NCBI GenBank assembly: GCA_947476535.1
Contig: CANJRC010000013.1
Coordinates: 1 to 54,843, forward strand
Direction of reading: 5' to 3'
Source: Betaproteobacteria bacterium
GTDB taxonomy: Bacteria > Pseudomonadota > Gammaproteobacteria > Burkholderiales > SG8-39
Length of the DNA stretch: 54,843 nucleotides
The position numbers and the translations under genes were made by a program. Shown piece by piece: positions 33,121 to 43,231 of this stretch; positions within the stretch are counted from its first letter, which is position 1; every line of letters starts with the position of its first letter. The notes below the pieces were generated by a model. The model was not told the origin of the DNA. It made no database searches and worked only from the letters and a program-made list of their open reading frames with translations.

Positions 33121-33867
33121 CTACACGGCTGTGTAGCCGCCGTCGACGACCAGCGAGTGTCCTGTGATGAAGGCCGCATCGTCGGAGGCGAGGAAGGCAA
33201 TGGCCTTGGCGATGTCCACCGGTTTGCCCAGGCGCCCGATCGGATGCCGTGCCACCAGGTCATCCATCTTCACCACAGCGGGTCCGACGACCACGCTGGT
33301 GCGGCTCTCCATGAAGCCCGGGCAGACGGCGTTGACGCGAATGCCGTCCTTTGCATAGTCGAGCGCGGTGCTGCGCGTCATGTTGACCACCGCGCCCTTG
33401 GCCGCGGTGTACGGCACGGCACCCGCCACGGCCACGAGACCCATGATCGACGCAGTATTGACGATGGCGCCGCCTCCTCCGGCCTTCATCGCAGCATAGG
33501 CGTGCTTGCTGCACAGGAACACGCCGGTGAGGTTGATGCCGATGACGCGCTCCCAGTCGGCGAGCAAGGTCTCGTTGGTGCGCCCGCGCCCGCCGATGCC
33601 GGCATTGGCAACCATCACGTCGAGGCGCCCCCAGCGATCGGTCGCCGCCTTGACCATGGCAATCACCTGGTCCTCCTTGCTCACGTCAACCTTGAAAAAG
33701 GCCGCTTGAAGCCCCTCGGCGAGCATCTCCTGCGCAATCTTGGGACCATCGTCCGCCATGTCTGCGATCAGCACCTTTGCACCTTCGCCCGCCAGTTGCC
33801 GGACGGTCGCCCGCCCGATCTCTCCGGCGCCCCCGGTAACGATGGCTACCTTGTCCGTGAAACGCAT
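33121..33867 (-). CDS. Short-chain dehydrogenase/reductase (SDR) 2
   Basis: A 248-aa classical SDR. TGGAGEIG near residues 11-18, KVDVSKED near 58, NAGIGG near 88, the catalytic Ser in NTASIMG, and YTAAKGA with Tyr/Lys near 152-156. The PGFMES segment and GHSLVVDGGYTAV end are typical. The ATG follows AGGGGG eight bases upstream. It starts 66 bp after the stop of the SnoaL-like gene on the same strand, so the two may form an operon. Substrate unknown. Confidence 0.9.
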   Translation of the reverse strand: MRFTDKVAIVTGGAGEIGRATVRQLAGEGAKVLIADMADDGPKIAQEMLAEGLQAAFFKVDVSKEDQVIAMVKAATDRWGRLDVMVANAGIGGRGRTNETLLADWERVIGINLTGVFLCSKHAYAAMKAGGGGAIVNTASIMGLVAVAGAVPYTAAKGAVVNMTRSTALDYAKDGIRVNAVCPGFMESRTSVVVGPAVVKMDDLVARHPIGRLGKPVDIAKAIAFLASDDAAFITGHSLVVDGGYTAV

Positions 33868-33933
33868 GAATTGAGCCCCCTAGATTTGAGTGTCATTGCA
33901 CCGATGCTGCGCCGGGTTGGAGGAGGAACCCGA

Positions 33934-34398
33934 TCAGATGCCGGGGACTGGAATCAATCCGGGGGGCAATATCGCCCCCTGTTGCGCGGACACGCGCTGG
34001 GAAAAGCGCCATCGTCCGCCCTGCTTTTCAAAGCGCGCGTAATAGCGACCGGTGGCCGTCACGTCCAGCGCCCCCGGCGTGATGTGGGCGATGATGAAAT
34101 CCCACCACGCGTTGGCCTTATCGCCGTGAATGTCGATGATCGGATGTCCGCCGAAGTGCATGCCGCGCGATTCCGCGGTGCGCAGGCCTTTCGTGAATTC
34201 ACTCACCGTCTTGACGATCTGCGTCCTTCCCCGTTCCGACCAGGGCTGGGGATCAGTGCCTGACGGCCGATAGATTCCAGGCAGGGAGATCCACTCCGCA
34301 TCTTCGGTGAATAACTGCCCCCACTCATCGAAGCGACCGTCATCGAGCAGCTGGGCGTACAGGGCCATGACACGGCGAATGGCATCGAGGTCGTTCAT
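33934..34398 (-). CDS. SnoaL-like (NTF2 fold) protein 4
   Basis: A 154-aa protein: DAIRRVMALYAQLLDDGRFDEWGQLFTEDAEWISLPG gives the family start with the pocket Tyr and Asp; RGMHFGGHPIIDIHGDKANAWWDFIIAH is the middle sheet; ATGRYYARFEKQGGRWRFSQR closes the cone. The ATG follows AAGGAAAG. Structured element D lies in sense orientation 50 bp upstream. It precedes SDR 2 in the same direction. Function as a hydratase, isomerase or binding protein is not resolved. Confidence 0.84.
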   Translation of the reverse strand: MNDLDAIRRVMALYAQLLDDGRFDEWGQLFTEDAEWISLPGIYRPSGTDPQPWSERGRTQIVKTVSEFTKGLRTAESRGMHFGGHPIIDIHGDKANAWWDFIIAHITPGALDVTATGRYYARFEKQGGRWRFSQRVSAQQGAILPPGLIPVPGI

Positions 34399-34448
34399 CG
34401 TCTGCTTTCCTTTTGGATGCTTAGTGCTTTTAAGTGCTCAACACGATC

Positions 34449-34511
34449 GAGGCGATGCTCCCCTCAAACTCCCCTATTTCAGCGCGCCTAACGGCAAGTC
34501 TGTTGGGCGCA
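34449..34511 (-). repeat. Structured intergenic element, copy D
   Basis: Minus-strand order: first stem GCGCCCAAC/GTTAGGCGC (one mismatch), linker TGAAATAGGGGAG, second stem GAGGGGA/TCGCCTC (one mismatch). It is the most diverged copy. It lies between the zapE stop and the SnoaL-like start, sense to the latter. Confidence 0.62.
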
Positions 34512-34529
34512 CTTAGTCGCGGCCTGACT

Positions 34530-35726
34530 TTACTCGACTGCAGTCGCAGCCGACTCGCCCCACCCCGATCGCCGCTCCTCGGCAAGATATTCCTTCGACT
34601 GCATTTCGATCAGCCGGCTTGCCGTTCGATCGAACTCGAAGCGCATCGCCCGCAGCCTGGCGTCCTTCGCGGCCTCTTCCAGATTCAGCAGGTGGGTAGG
34701 ATCTTCGGCGGCCGATATGATGAGTTTGATTCGGTTGTCGTAAAACACATCCACCATCAGCGTGAATCGCCTGCCTTCATCCGCCTGTGAAAGGCCGATG
34801 CGCGGAACGTTGGATACAATGATCGTATGAAAGTGGCTGGCTAGTTCCAGGTAATCATGTTGCGAGCGTCCCCAGCCGCACAATACGTCGAAATCCAGCC
34901 AGATCACGCCGCCCGCACGATGCCGGTAGGGCACGATGCGGCCCTCCAGTTCGAGCGGGTCGGTTTCTTCGGCGACCTCGGCAATGCTCCTGAACGACAG
35001 CATCAGCGCCTGGTCGGCATGCGGGCCCAACGGAGTGACATAGGCCGCCACCTGTTCCATGACGCGCCGCCGGTAGTCGATGCCCGCATCCACATTGATG
35101 ATGTCCAGGCGCTTCTTGATCAGGGCGATGGTGGGCATGAAGTTATCGCGCTTCAGCCCATCCTTGTACAAGTCGTCCGGATGGTAATTGGAGGTCATGC
35201 AGTAGACCACGCCCAGGTCGAGCGTTCGATCGATTAGGCGGCCGAGTATCATGGCGTCGGCAATGTCGTTGACATGCATTTCGTCGAAACAGATCAGGCG
35301 GTAGCGTAACGCGATTCGACGTGCCAACGCGCTGAGCGGGTCTTCCTGGCCCTTCAGTTCCTGCAGTTCGCGATGCACGTCGCGCATGAAATCGTGGAAG
35401 TGCACCCGGCGCTTACGAGTCAGCGGGAGCGATTGATAGAAGCTGTCCATGAGGAAGCTCTTGCCCCGGCCAACGCCACCCCAGAGGTAGACCCCGCGTG
35501 GCAAGGGTGGTCGCACCACCAGCCTGCGCAAGGCGTTTCGCCGGCGCTTCTTGTAGGCGCTCCATTCGTCATGCAGGCGTTGCAGTCGTTCTACCGCAGC
35601 CAACTGCGACGGGTCGGCGCTATAGCCCCGCTGCGCAAGGGTCTGGTGGTACAGCTCCAGCACTGTGAGTGGCTCACCCGCCGGAGTCGTCTCGGCTTCG
35701 ACAGGGTTTGTTTCGTTCTCGGGCAT
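34530..35726 (-). CDS. zapE: ZapE / AFG1-type cell-division ATPase
   Basis: A 398-aa P-loop ATPase. Walker A GGVGRGKS at about residues 83-90, Walker B LICFDEMH near 143-150, then TSNYHPDDLYKDGLKRDNFMP, a hallmark of AFG1/ZapE. In E. coli ZapE associates with FtsZ during stress; the mitochondrial homologue helps turn over respiratory-chain subunits. The N-terminal 20 residues are acidic and variable. It lies 70 bp after lpd on the same strand, a conserved Betaproteobacterial linkage with the oxoglutarate dehydrogenase genes. Confidence 0.93.
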   Translation of the reverse strand: MPENETNPVEAETTPAGEPLTVLELYHQTLAQRGYSADPSQLAAVERLQRLHDEWSAYKKRRRNALRRLVVRPPLPRGVYLWGGVGRGKSFLMDSFYQSLPLTRKRRVHFHDFMRDVHRELQELKGQEDPLSALARRIALRYRLICFDEMHVNDIADAMILGRLIDRTLDLGVVYCMTSNYHPDDLYKDGLKRDNFMPTIALIKKRLDIINVDAGIDYRRRVMEQVAAYVTPLGPHADQALMLSFRSIAEVAEETDPLELEGRIVPYRHRAGGVIWLDFDVLCGWGRSQHDYLELASHFHTIIVSNVPRIGLSQADEGRRFTLMVDVFYDNRIKLIISAAEDPTHLLNLEEAAKDARLRAMRFEFDRTASRLIEMQSKEYLAEERRSGWGESAATAVE

Positions 35727-35796
35727 TTTTCGGGTGTTTGTCTTCGCGCTTCATGCGCACTGCATCGCGGGTGGGCCGTGCACGGCCAGGCGAGCG

Positions 35797-37236
35797 TTAC
35801 ATGTTGAGCGCGCGCTTGGAGACCGCCAGCGCTGCCTCATGCATGACTTCGGAGAGCGACGGGTGCGCATGAACGATGCGCGCGATGTCCTCCGAGGAAG
35901 CCTTGAACTCCATCGCGACCACCGCCTCGGCGATCAATTCCGAAGCATGGGTATTGACGATGTGGACTCCGAGAATTTCATCGGTTTTCGCATCAGCCAG
36001 CATCTTGACGAAGCCACGTGCATCACCATGGCCGAGGGCTCGCCCGTTTGCTGCGAACGGGAACTGGCCCACCGCATAGGCAATGCCCTCTGCCTTGAGC
36101 GCCTGCTCGGTCTTGCCCACCCAGGCGATCTCAGGAGAGGTGTAGATCACCCAGGGAATAGCATCGTAATTGACGTGCCCCTTCTGGCCGGCGATGAGCT
36201 CAGCCACCATGACACCCTCTTCTTCGCCCTTGTGCGCCAGCATCGGGCCGCGCACGACGTCCCCGATGGCGTAGACATTCTGGAGGTTGGTGCGGCAGTG
36301 CGCATCGACCTCGATGAAACCGCGCGCATCAAGCTTCAGGCCTGCTACCTCCGCGCCAAGGCCATCGGTATTGGGCTGCCTGCCTACTGAAACGATCAGC
36401 TTGTCGCATTCCATCTTGTTGGCTGCGCCGTTGAGCTCGTACTCCACTGTGACACCCTTCTTGCCCTGCGTGACTTTCCCGATTTTTGCGCCAAGGTGGA
36501 TGTCCAGGCCCTGTTCCTTGGTAAAGATTTTCCAAGCCTCCTTTGCAACAGATTCATCGGCTGCAGCAAGGAAGCTCGGCAATGCTTCGAGCATGGTGAC
36601 TTCGGCGCCCAGACGCCGCCACACGCTGCCCAGCTCCAGGCCGATGACACCAGCCCCGATGACGCCCAGGCGCTTGGGGACGTCCTTGAATGCCAGTGCG
36701 CCGATGTTGTCGCAAATACTTTCATTGTCGACGGCGATACCCGGCAAGTGCCGTGCTTTTGATCCGGTTGCTATCACCACACTGCGCGCATCCACGAGTT
36801 CCACCGATCCGTCGCCGGTTACCTCGATGTTCCAGCGCGAGCCCGCATCGCCGCCAGGCCCGGCAAGTTTTGCGTGCCCCTTCAACCAGGTGATCTTGTT
36901 CTTGCGAAACAGGTATTCGATGCCGCCCGTCATCTTGGTGACGATGCTGTCCTTGCGGGCGATCATCTTTGCGACATCCATGGTCGCCCCGGTAACAGCC
37001 ACCCCATGATCCTTGAGGCCGTGCAGCACATGCTCATACTGCTCCGAGGACTCGAGCAGGGCCTTCGACGGGATGCAGCCCACGTTCAGGCAGGTGCCTC
37101 CCAGGGCGCCCTTCCCGGAGGGGGCTTTCCAGGACTCGATGCACGCCACCTTCTGACCCAATTGGGCGGCGCGAATGGCACTGATGTAGCCGGCAGGGCC
37201 GGCACCGATGACGATAACGTCGAAGCTCTGAGCCAT
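35797..37236 (-). CDS. lpd: Dihydrolipoyl dehydrogenase (E3 of 2-oxoglutarate dehydrogenase)
   Basis: A 479-aa flavoprotein that reoxidises lipoamide with NAD+. FAD motif [19 protein letters not shown] near the start, redox disulfide [13 protein letters not shown] near residues 43-55, NAD motif [16 protein letters not shown] near 183-198, and the C-terminal His-Glu pair in [13 protein letters not shown]. The start is ATG 37236 rather than the TTG three codons earlier; the ribosome site is weak, suggesting coupling to odhB, whose stop is 63 bp upstream. Linkage to odhB and sucA assigns it to the oxoglutarate complex. Confidence 0.95.
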   Translation of the reverse strand: MAQSFDVIVIGAGPAGYISAIRAAQLGQKVACIESWKAPSGKGALGGTCLNVGCIPSKALLESSEQYEHVLHGLKDHGVAVTGATMDVAKMIARKDSIVTKMTGGIEYLFRKNKITWLKGHAKLAGPGGDAGSRWNIEVTGDGSVELVDARSVVIATGSKARHLPGIAVDNESICDNIGALAFKDVPKRLGVIGAGVIGLELGSVWRRLGAEVTMLEALPSFLAAADESVAKEAWKIFTKEQGLDIHLGAKIGKVTQGKKGVTVEYELNGAANKMECDKLIVSVGRQPNTDGLGAEVAGLKLDARGFIEVDAHCRTNLQNVYAIGDVVRGPMLAHKGEEEGVMVAELIAGQKGHVNYDAIPWVIYTSPEIAWVGKTEQALKAEGIAYAVGQFPFAANGRALGHGDARGFVKMLADAKTDEILGVHIVNTHASELIAEAVVAMEFKASSEDIARIVHAHPSLSEVMHEAALAVSKRALNM

Positions 37237-37299
37237 GTTGACCAAGCCGTTTGTGGTGGATGAGGAATGCGCCAGGAGGCAGCGCCCCCGAAGCGATAA

Positions 37300-38541
37300 T
37301 TAAATGTCGAGCAGCAATCGCGCCGGATCTTCCAGCGCATCCTTCATGGCAACCAACGCCAATACCGCTTCTCTGCCGTCGATGATCCGGTGGTCATAAG
37401 ACATCGCCAGGTAGTTCATGGGCCGGACAACGATCTGCCCGTTCTCCACGACCGCCCGCTCCTTGGTCGCATGCACGCCAAGGATGGCGCTTTGCGGTGG
37501 ATTGATGATGGGTGTCGACAGCATGGATCCGAAAACGCCGCCATTGGAGATCGAGAACGTTCCGCCGGTCAGGTCTTCCATCGACAGTTTTCCATCCTGG
37601 GCCTTCCTGCCGAATTCGGCGATCTTCTTCTCTACGCCCGCCAGCGACAACTGGTCTGCATCGCGCAGGATGGGAACAACCAGTCCGCGCGGACTGCCTA
37701 CGGCAATGCCGATGTCGAAGTACCCGTGGTAGACGATGTCATTGCCATCGATCGAGGCATTGACGACCGGGTACTTCTTTAGGGCATGCACCGCCGCTTT
37801 CACGAAAAAGGACATGTAACCCAGCTTGACGCCATGTTCCTTTTCGAAGCGGTCCTGGTATTTCTTGCGCAGGTCCATGACCGGCTGCATGTTCACTTCA
37901 TTGAACGTCGTGAGGATGGCGGCAGTCGATTGCGACTGGACAAGACGCTCGGCGATCCGCGCGCGAAGCCGCGACATCGGCACGCGTTGTTGCGGCCTGC
38001 CCGCCAATACCTGATCGACATTCACGGCCGTGGGCGCGGGTTGCAACATTTGCGTGGCGGCCGGTAATTTCGCAGGCATTGCCGCGGCAACGGTCGCCGA
38101 CGGAACTCCCGGCGTCGCCAGGACATCCGCCTTGGTTACGCGACCACCACGGCCCGAGCCTGCAATCTCGCTCGTGTCGATTCCTTGTTCGGCAGCGATC
38201 TTTCTCGCTGCCGGCATGACGGCGGTAGCTGTCTTTGCGGCGGCTGGCGGTGACCCTGCAGGTGCTACAGGGGCTCTGGCCTGTGAATCGACGGTTGCAC
38301 TGCCTTCCGTATCGATGGTCGCGATCACTTCCCCGGCCTTGACCAGTCCTCCGTCACCCTTGACCACGCTGACCAGTACGCCATCGGCTGGCGCTGGCAG
38401 TTCCAGGACGACCTTGTCGGTTTCGACGTCGATGAGATTCTCATCACGCTTGACCGCTTCGCCCAGCTTCTTGTGCCAAGTGACGAGCGTGGCCTCCGCC
38501 ACCGACTCGGAGAGTTGGGGAACTTTGACTTCAATCAGCAT
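37300..38541 (-). CDS. odhB: Dihydrolipoyllysine succinyltransferase (E2 of 2-oxoglutarate dehydrogenase)
   Basis: A 413-aa acyltransferase. One lipoyl domain with the lipoylated Lys43 in ETDKVVLE; an Ala/Pro-rich linker (about 78-105); a peripheral-subunit binding domain ([20 protein letters not shown]...); and the catalytic core ending in SYDHRIIDG, with His384 and Asp388. One lipoyl domain is normal for this E2. It starts 36 bp after sucA on the same strand. Confidence 0.96.
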   Translation of the reverse strand: MLIEVKVPQLSESVAEATLVTWHKKLGEAVKRDENLIDVETDKVVLELPAPADGVLVSVVKGDGGLVKAGEVIATIDTEGSATVDSQARAPVAPAGSPPAAAKTATAVMPAARKIAAEQGIDTSEIAGSGRGGRVTKADVLATPGVPSATVAAAMPAKLPAATQMLQPAPTAVNVDQVLAGRPQQRVPMSRLRARIAERLVQSQSTAAILTTFNEVNMQPVMDLRKKYQDRFEKEHGVKLGYMSFFVKAAVHALKKYPVVNASIDGNDIVYHGYFDIGIAVGSPRGLVVPILRDADQLSLAGVEKKIAEFGRKAQDGKLSMEDLTGGTFSISNGGVFGSMLSTPIINPPQSAILGVHATKERAVVENGQIVVRPMNYLAMSYDHRIIDGREAVLALVAMKDALEDPARLLLDI

Positions 38542-38577
38542 GCTTCAGATCCTATGATCGTAAATGGGCGGGCACAC

Positions 38578-41469
38578 TCAGCGTGCGCGTCGCGGTTTCC
38601 GCGCGGCCTTGCCCGTGCCCTGTACCGGAAGGACCAGGTTGTCCGTGACAGGGGCAAACGCGACGTTGATCAACTCCTTTTGCTGCTCATTGTGCAGCGA
38701 CAGGTAGCCTGCTGCCGGCGATGCCGATGACGGCCGCATGGCGAATCCCAGGATCTGGTCTGGACGCATGTGCCGCAGTAGGTAATGCTGGATGCGGTGC
38801 CACGCGCCCTGGTTGCCAGGCTCTTCCTGGCACCAGAAAACCTCTTTGGCGCCCGCATAGAGGTCTACCTGTGACTGGAAATCGTTATGGGGAAACGGGT
38901 AGATCTGCGCGATACGTACGATTGCGACGTCCTTGATGCCGCGTTCCTTGCGGGCAGACATCAGATCGAAGAACACCTTGCCGCAACAGAATATGACGCG
39001 CTTGACTTTCTTTGGATCAATTTCCGCATCCCACTCTTCATTCACCGGCTTGAACTTGCTTGCGGCGAATTCCTCCAGCGGCGACACCGACTCCTTGTGG
39101 CGCAGAAGACTCTTTGGCGTAAAGATGACCAAGGGCTTGCGATACGGCCGTATCATTTGGCGTCGGAGCAGGAAGAACATTTGCACTGGCGTCGCCGGCA
39201 CGCAAACCTGGATGTTGTAGTCAGCGCACAACTGCAGGAAACGCTCTGGGCGGCCGGAGGAATGCTCTGGCCCCTGCCCTTCGTAGCCGTGCGGCAAGAG
39301 CATGACCATGCCGCAGATGCGGCCCCATTTCACTTCTCCGGCGGCGATGAACTGATCGATGACCACCTGGGCGCCATTGACGAAGTCACCGAACTGCGCC
39401 TCCCAGACGACCAGCTCATTGGGCTCCGAGGTGGAATAGCCATATTCGAATCCGAGCACCGCCTCCTCGGACAGCACCGAATCGATCACCACGAAGTCGC
39501 CCTGGTTGGGGGCGATATGTCGCAGCGGGATGTAGGCACCGGAATCCCACTTTTCGCGATTCTGGTCGTGCAGCACCGCATGGCGGTGAAAGAACGTGCC
39601 GCGACCGCAATCCTGCCCGGAAATGCGCACCGAAAAACCGTCCCGCAAGAGCGACGCATAGGCCAGGTTTTCCGCCATGCCCCAATCGAGGGGCATCTTT
39701 CCCAGGCCCATCAGACGCCGGTCGGTGATGATTTTCTCCACCCGCGGATGGAGCTTGAAATTGGGCGGAATGGTGGTGAGGCGCTCGGACAGCATCTGCA
39801 GGTCGGCGATCGGCAGCGTCGTATCGTCCTTCTCGTCCCAGCGCGTGTTCTTGTAGGGCGACCAGTCGACCGCGTATGGCGGCTTATAGTTGGACAGGAT
39901 GGTCTTGTTGGTGTGGTAGCCCGCATCGAGCGCTTGGCGAAAGCCTGAAACCAGTTTTTCCGCGTCACCGGTTTGGATGACCCCCTGCGAGACAAGCTTT
40001 TCGGCGTACAGTTTGCGCGTGCCCGGATGCTGATTAACAATCTTGTACATCAAGGGCTGAGTGACCATCGGCTCGTCCTGCTCGTTGTGCCCGAGCTTGC
40101 GAAAGCACACGAGGTCGACTACCACGTCCTTCTTGAATTGGGTGCGGTAATCGAGCGCCAGCTCGATCGCCATGACGGCGGTTTCTGGATCGTCGCCATT
40201 GACATGAAATATCGGCGCCTCCACCATCTTTGCCACGTCGGTGCAGTACAGTGTGGAGCGGCTGTCGCGCGGATCGGATGTGGTGAAGCCGATCTGGTTA
40301 TTGACCACAATGTGCACCGTGCCACCAGTGCCGTATCCGCGGGTATTGGAAAGGTTCAATGTCTCCATGACGACGCCCTGACCGGCAAATGCCGCGTCAC
40401 CATGGATCAGCACAGGAAGCACCTCCTTGCCGGTGCGATCCTTGCGGCGGTGTTGACGTGCGCGCACGGAACCTTCCACCACCGGGTTGACGATTTCCAG
40501 GTGCGATGGGTTGAAGGCAAGGGTCAGGTGCATCGGGCCGCCGGGAGTCATGATGTCCGATGAGAATCCCTGGTGGTACTTGACGTCGCCGGCAAGCAGA
40601 TCGTCGTCGTGCTTGCCTTCGAATTCGGAAAAAAGGTCCTTCGGCATCTTGCCAAGGGTATTCACCAGCACATTCAGACGCCCGCGGTGGGCCATGCCAA
40701 GAACCAGTTCCTGAACGCCGGCCTCACCCGCCCGTTGCAACAGATTGTCGAGCATCGGGATCAGCGTATCGCTACCCTCAAGCGAGAAACGCTTCTGGCC
40801 GACATAGCGCGTATGCAGGTATTTCTCGAGTCCTTCGGCAGCCGTGAGGCGCTCCAGGATGTGTCGCTTGTAGTCCGCTGAGAATTGCGGTTTTGCGCGC
40901 GTCGGCTCGATTCGTTCCTGTATCCATCGCTTTTCGGCCCGGCTGCTCAGGTACATGTACTCGACACCGAAAGTCCCGCAGTAGGTGTCTTGCAATGAAC
41001 GGATGATTTCGCGCAGCGGCGCCTGTTCAGGGCCAAGCAGCGATCCCGTGTTGAATATGGTGTCCATGTCGGACTCGTTCAGGTCGTAGTACGCCGGCTC
41101 GAGTTCGGCGATATGCGGGCGCTCCTGGCGCCGCAATGGATCGAGCTGCGCAAGGAACACGCCACGAAATCGGTACTCCGCCACGAGCTGGATGACCGAC
41201 ACTTGCTTGCGATCCAGGGCCGCCGCAGAGGATCCGCTTCGCGATCCGGCCTTGGCCTGCAGTGCAAATGCCTGGACAATCGGCGCGTGAGCAACATCGC
41301 GCCCTGCGCCTTCGGATGCGGGGAGCAGTTGCACCTTGTCGAAATACTCGCGCCACTGCTCTGGGACCGATTGTGGATCGCCCAGGTAGGTCTCGTACAG
41401 CTCTTCTATAAAGGGGGCGTTTGCGCCGAAGAGGTATGAGTCGGAAAGCCACTGCTTGAATACACTCAT
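38578..41469 (-). CDS. sucA: 2-oxoglutarate dehydrogenase E1 component
   Basis: A 963-aa thiamine-diphosphate enzyme that decarboxylates 2-oxoglutarate. The E1 N-terminal peptide WLSDSYLFGANAPFIEELYE binds E2. The TPP pocket is seen as HGDAAFAGQGVVMETLNLS plus VNNQIGFTT; active-site histidines lie in LGMAHRGRLNVL and RGTFFHRHAVLHDQ. Length matches the family. The ATG has GGAG six bases upstream. It is the first gene of the sucA-odhB-lpd(-zapE) run, 74 bp after gltA, so it may also be read from the gltA/sdh side. Confidence 0.97.
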   Translation of the reverse strand: MSVFKQWLSDSYLFGANAPFIEELYETYLGDPQSVPEQWREYFDKVQLLPASEGAGRDVAHAPIVQAFALQAKAGSRSGSSAAALDRKQVSVIQLVAEYRFRGVFLAQLDPLRRQERPHIAELEPAYYDLNESDMDTIFNTGSLLGPEQAPLREIIRSLQDTYCGTFGVEYMYLSSRAEKRWIQERIEPTRAKPQFSADYKRHILERLTAAEGLEKYLHTRYVGQKRFSLEGSDTLIPMLDNLLQRAGEAGVQELVLGMAHRGRLNVLVNTLGKMPKDLFSEFEGKHDDDLLAGDVKYHQGFSSDIMTPGGPMHLTLAFNPSHLEIVNPVVEGSVRARQHRRKDRTGKEVLPVLIHGDAAFAGQGVVMETLNLSNTRGYGTGGTVHIVVNNQIGFTTSDPRDSRSTLYCTDVAKMVEAPIFHVNGDDPETAVMAIELALDYRTQFKKDVVVDLVCFRKLGHNEQDEPMVTQPLMYKIVNQHPGTRKLYAEKLVSQGVIQTGDAEKLVSGFRQALDAGYHTNKTILSNYKPPYAVDWSPYKNTRWDEKDDTTLPIADLQMLSERLTTIPPNFKLHPRVEKIITDRRLMGLGKMPLDWGMAENLAYASLLRDGFSVRISGQDCGRGTFFHRHAVLHDQNREKWDSGAYIPLRHIAPNQGDFVVIDSVLSEEAVLGFEYGYSTSEPNELVVWEAQFGDFVNGAQVVIDQFIAAGEVKWGRICGMVMLLPHGYEGQGPEHSSGRPERFLQLCADYNIQVCVPATPVQMFFLLRRQMIRPYRKPLVIFTPKSLLRHKESVSPLEEFAASKFKPVNEEWDAEIDPKKVKRVIFCCGKVFFDLMSARKERGIKDVAIVRIAQIYPFPHNDFQSQVDLYAGAKEVFWCQEEPGNQGAWHRIQHYLLRHMRPDQILGFAMRPSSASPAAGYLSLHNEQQKELINVAFAPVTDNLVLPVQGTGKAARKPRRAR

Positions 41470-41543
41470 CTCGATCTCCAGGGCTACGCTGTCAGTATTT
41501 AGCCGGATAATCCAAGATTGGAGTAATCCGTAGCGCTAAATTG

Positions 41544-42839
41544 TCAGCGTTTCTCCAGCGGAACCACGTCGCGGCGGGGAGCGCCCGCATAGAGCTGACG
41601 CGGACGCGCAATCTTATTCTCGGGGTCGCCCACCATTTCGGCCCACTGCGCAATCCAGCCCACCGTGCGCGCGAGCGCGAAGATGCAGGTGAACATGGCC
41701 ACCGGGATTCCCAAGGCGCGTTGAACAATGCCGGAGTAGAAGTCAACGTTGGGGTAGAGCTTGCGGGAAACGAAGTACTCGTCCTCAAGGGCCACCTTTT
41801 CCAGGGCGATGGCGAGCTTGAACAGGCGGTCATCGTGAAGGCCGAGCTCGTTTAGCACTTCATGGCAGGTTTCGCGCATCAGCTTTGCCCGCGGGTCGTA
41901 ATTCTTGTAGACGCGATGCCCGAATCCCATCAATTTCACGTTGGAGTTCTTGTCCTTGACCTGCTTGATGAACTCGGGAATCTTGGAGGCGTCGCCGATC
42001 TCCTCGAGCATGTTGAGGCAGGCCTCATTGGCGCCACCATGGGCCGGGCCCCACAGGCAGGCAATGCCAGCAGCCATGCAGGCAAACGGGTTCGCACCCG
42101 AGGAGCCTGCCTGACGCACCGTCGATGTGGAGGCATTTTGCTCGTGGTCAGCATGCAGGATCAGGATCCGGTCCAGCGCGCGCACCAGCACCGGATTCAT
42201 CTTGTACTCCTCGGCCGGCACCGCGAACATCATGCGCATGAAATTTTCGCTGTAGCTCAGGTCGTTGCGCGGATAGACGAAGGGCTGGCCCATCGAATAC
42301 TTGTAGGTCATCGCCACAATGGTCGGGATCTTGGCGATCAACCGGAAGGCGGAGATCTTGCGATGCTCGGGATTATTGATATCGAGCGAGTCGTGGTAGA
42401 AGGCAGACAGTGCCCCCACCACCCCGACCATGACGGCCATGGGATGCGCATCGCGCCGGAAACCGGTAAAGAACCGGTTCAGCTGGTCATGAACCATGGT
42501 ATGCCGGGTCACCGTGTTGACGAACTCCCCGCGCTGCTTAGCATTGGGTAACTCGCCGTTCAGCAGCAGGTAACAAACTTCCAGGAAATCGCAACTCTGG
42601 GCGAGTTGCTCGATTGAGTAGCCACGATAGAGGAGCACACCCTCGTCGCCGTCGATATAGGTGATCCGCGAGGTGGCGCAGGCGGTCGACATGAAACCCG
42701 GGTCGTACGTGAACATACCGGTCTTGCCGTACAAGCTGCGGATGTCCACGACCTCAGGCCCGATGGTCCCCGTCAGGACGGGAAATTCCGTTGATTTGCC
42801 ATCTCCCCAGTGCAGCACTGCCTTCTTGTCGGAACTCAT
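41544..42839 (-). CDS. gltA: Citrate synthase (type II)
   Basis: A 431-aa hexameric-type enzyme condensing acetyl-CoA and oxaloacetate. Catalytic residues: His in [12 protein letters not shown], His in [14 protein letters not shown] and Asp in PNVDFYSG. The N-terminal Zn/NADH-domain segment typical of Gram-negative enzymes is present. Two ATGs overlap (42842 and 42839); the second is five bases from AGGAG and is chosen. It lies 36 bp after sdhE in the sdhCDAB-E-gltA string. Confidence 0.97.
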   Translation of the reverse strand: MSSDKKAVLHWGDGKSTEFPVLTGTIGPEVVDIRSLYGKTGMFTYDPGFMSTACATSRITYIDGDEGVLLYRGYSIEQLAQSCDFLEVCYLLLNGELPNAKQRGEFVNTVTRHTMVHDQLNRFFTGFRRDAHPMAVMVGVVGALSAFYHDSLDINNPEHRKISAFRLIAKIPTIVAMTYKYSMGQPFVYPRNDLSYSENFMRMMFAVPAEEYKMNPVLVRALDRILILHADHEQNASTSTVRQAGSSGANPFACMAAGIACLWGPAHGGANEACLNMLEEIGDASKIPEFIKQVKDKNSNVKLMGFGHRVYKNYDPRAKLMRETCHEVLNELGLHDDRLFKLAIALEKVALEDEYFVSRKLYPNVDFYSGIVQRALGIPVAMFTCIFALARTVGWIAQWAEMVGDPENKIARPRQLYAGAPRRDVVPLEKR

Positions 42840-42875
42840 CATGTCTCCTAGCGTGTATGACCGCAGTGCCGGACC

Positions 42876-43124
42876 CTAGCAGGTCCTCAGCAAGGCGAGG
42901 ATTTCGTATATTTCAGCACCCGAACCTTCCGGGTATTCCGTGCGCCCGCTCAACAGCGACCACAGCGAATTATCGTCAAGCTCAAGCAACGTGTTCAAGG
43001 CGGCCAAATGAACGTCGTCCAGAGACTCGGCATGGCGCTCGAGGAACTTCTCCAGCACCAAATCGTTTTCCAGCAGCCCGCGTCGGCAGTTCCAGCGCAG
43101 TCGGTTGAATGAAACGACGTCCAT
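42876..43124 (-). CDS. sdhE: Succinate dehydrogenase assembly factor SdhE
   Basis: An 82-aa helical protein that promotes covalent FAD attachment to SdhA. The signature RLRWNCRRGLLENDLVLEKF includes the RGxxE motif near residues 16-20, with ALNTLLELDDNSLWSLLSG following. ATG 43124 is taken over a TTG seven codons earlier. It is placed right after sdhB (107-bp gap), as in many Betaproteobacteria. Confidence 0.93.
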   Translation of the reverse strand: MDVVSFNRLRWNCRRGLLENDLVLEKFLERHAESLDDVHLAALNTLLELDDNSLWSLLSGRTEYPEGSGAEIYEILALLRTC

Positions 43125-43231
43125 TTTCGCAGTCCAGATACTCAACAGCTCGGTACAAGTTGCATCTGGCCGGCAAGGACGGCCAACTTCATTTAGCGGC
43201 TCATGCGTCCGCTCAATCGATATTTTAGTTC

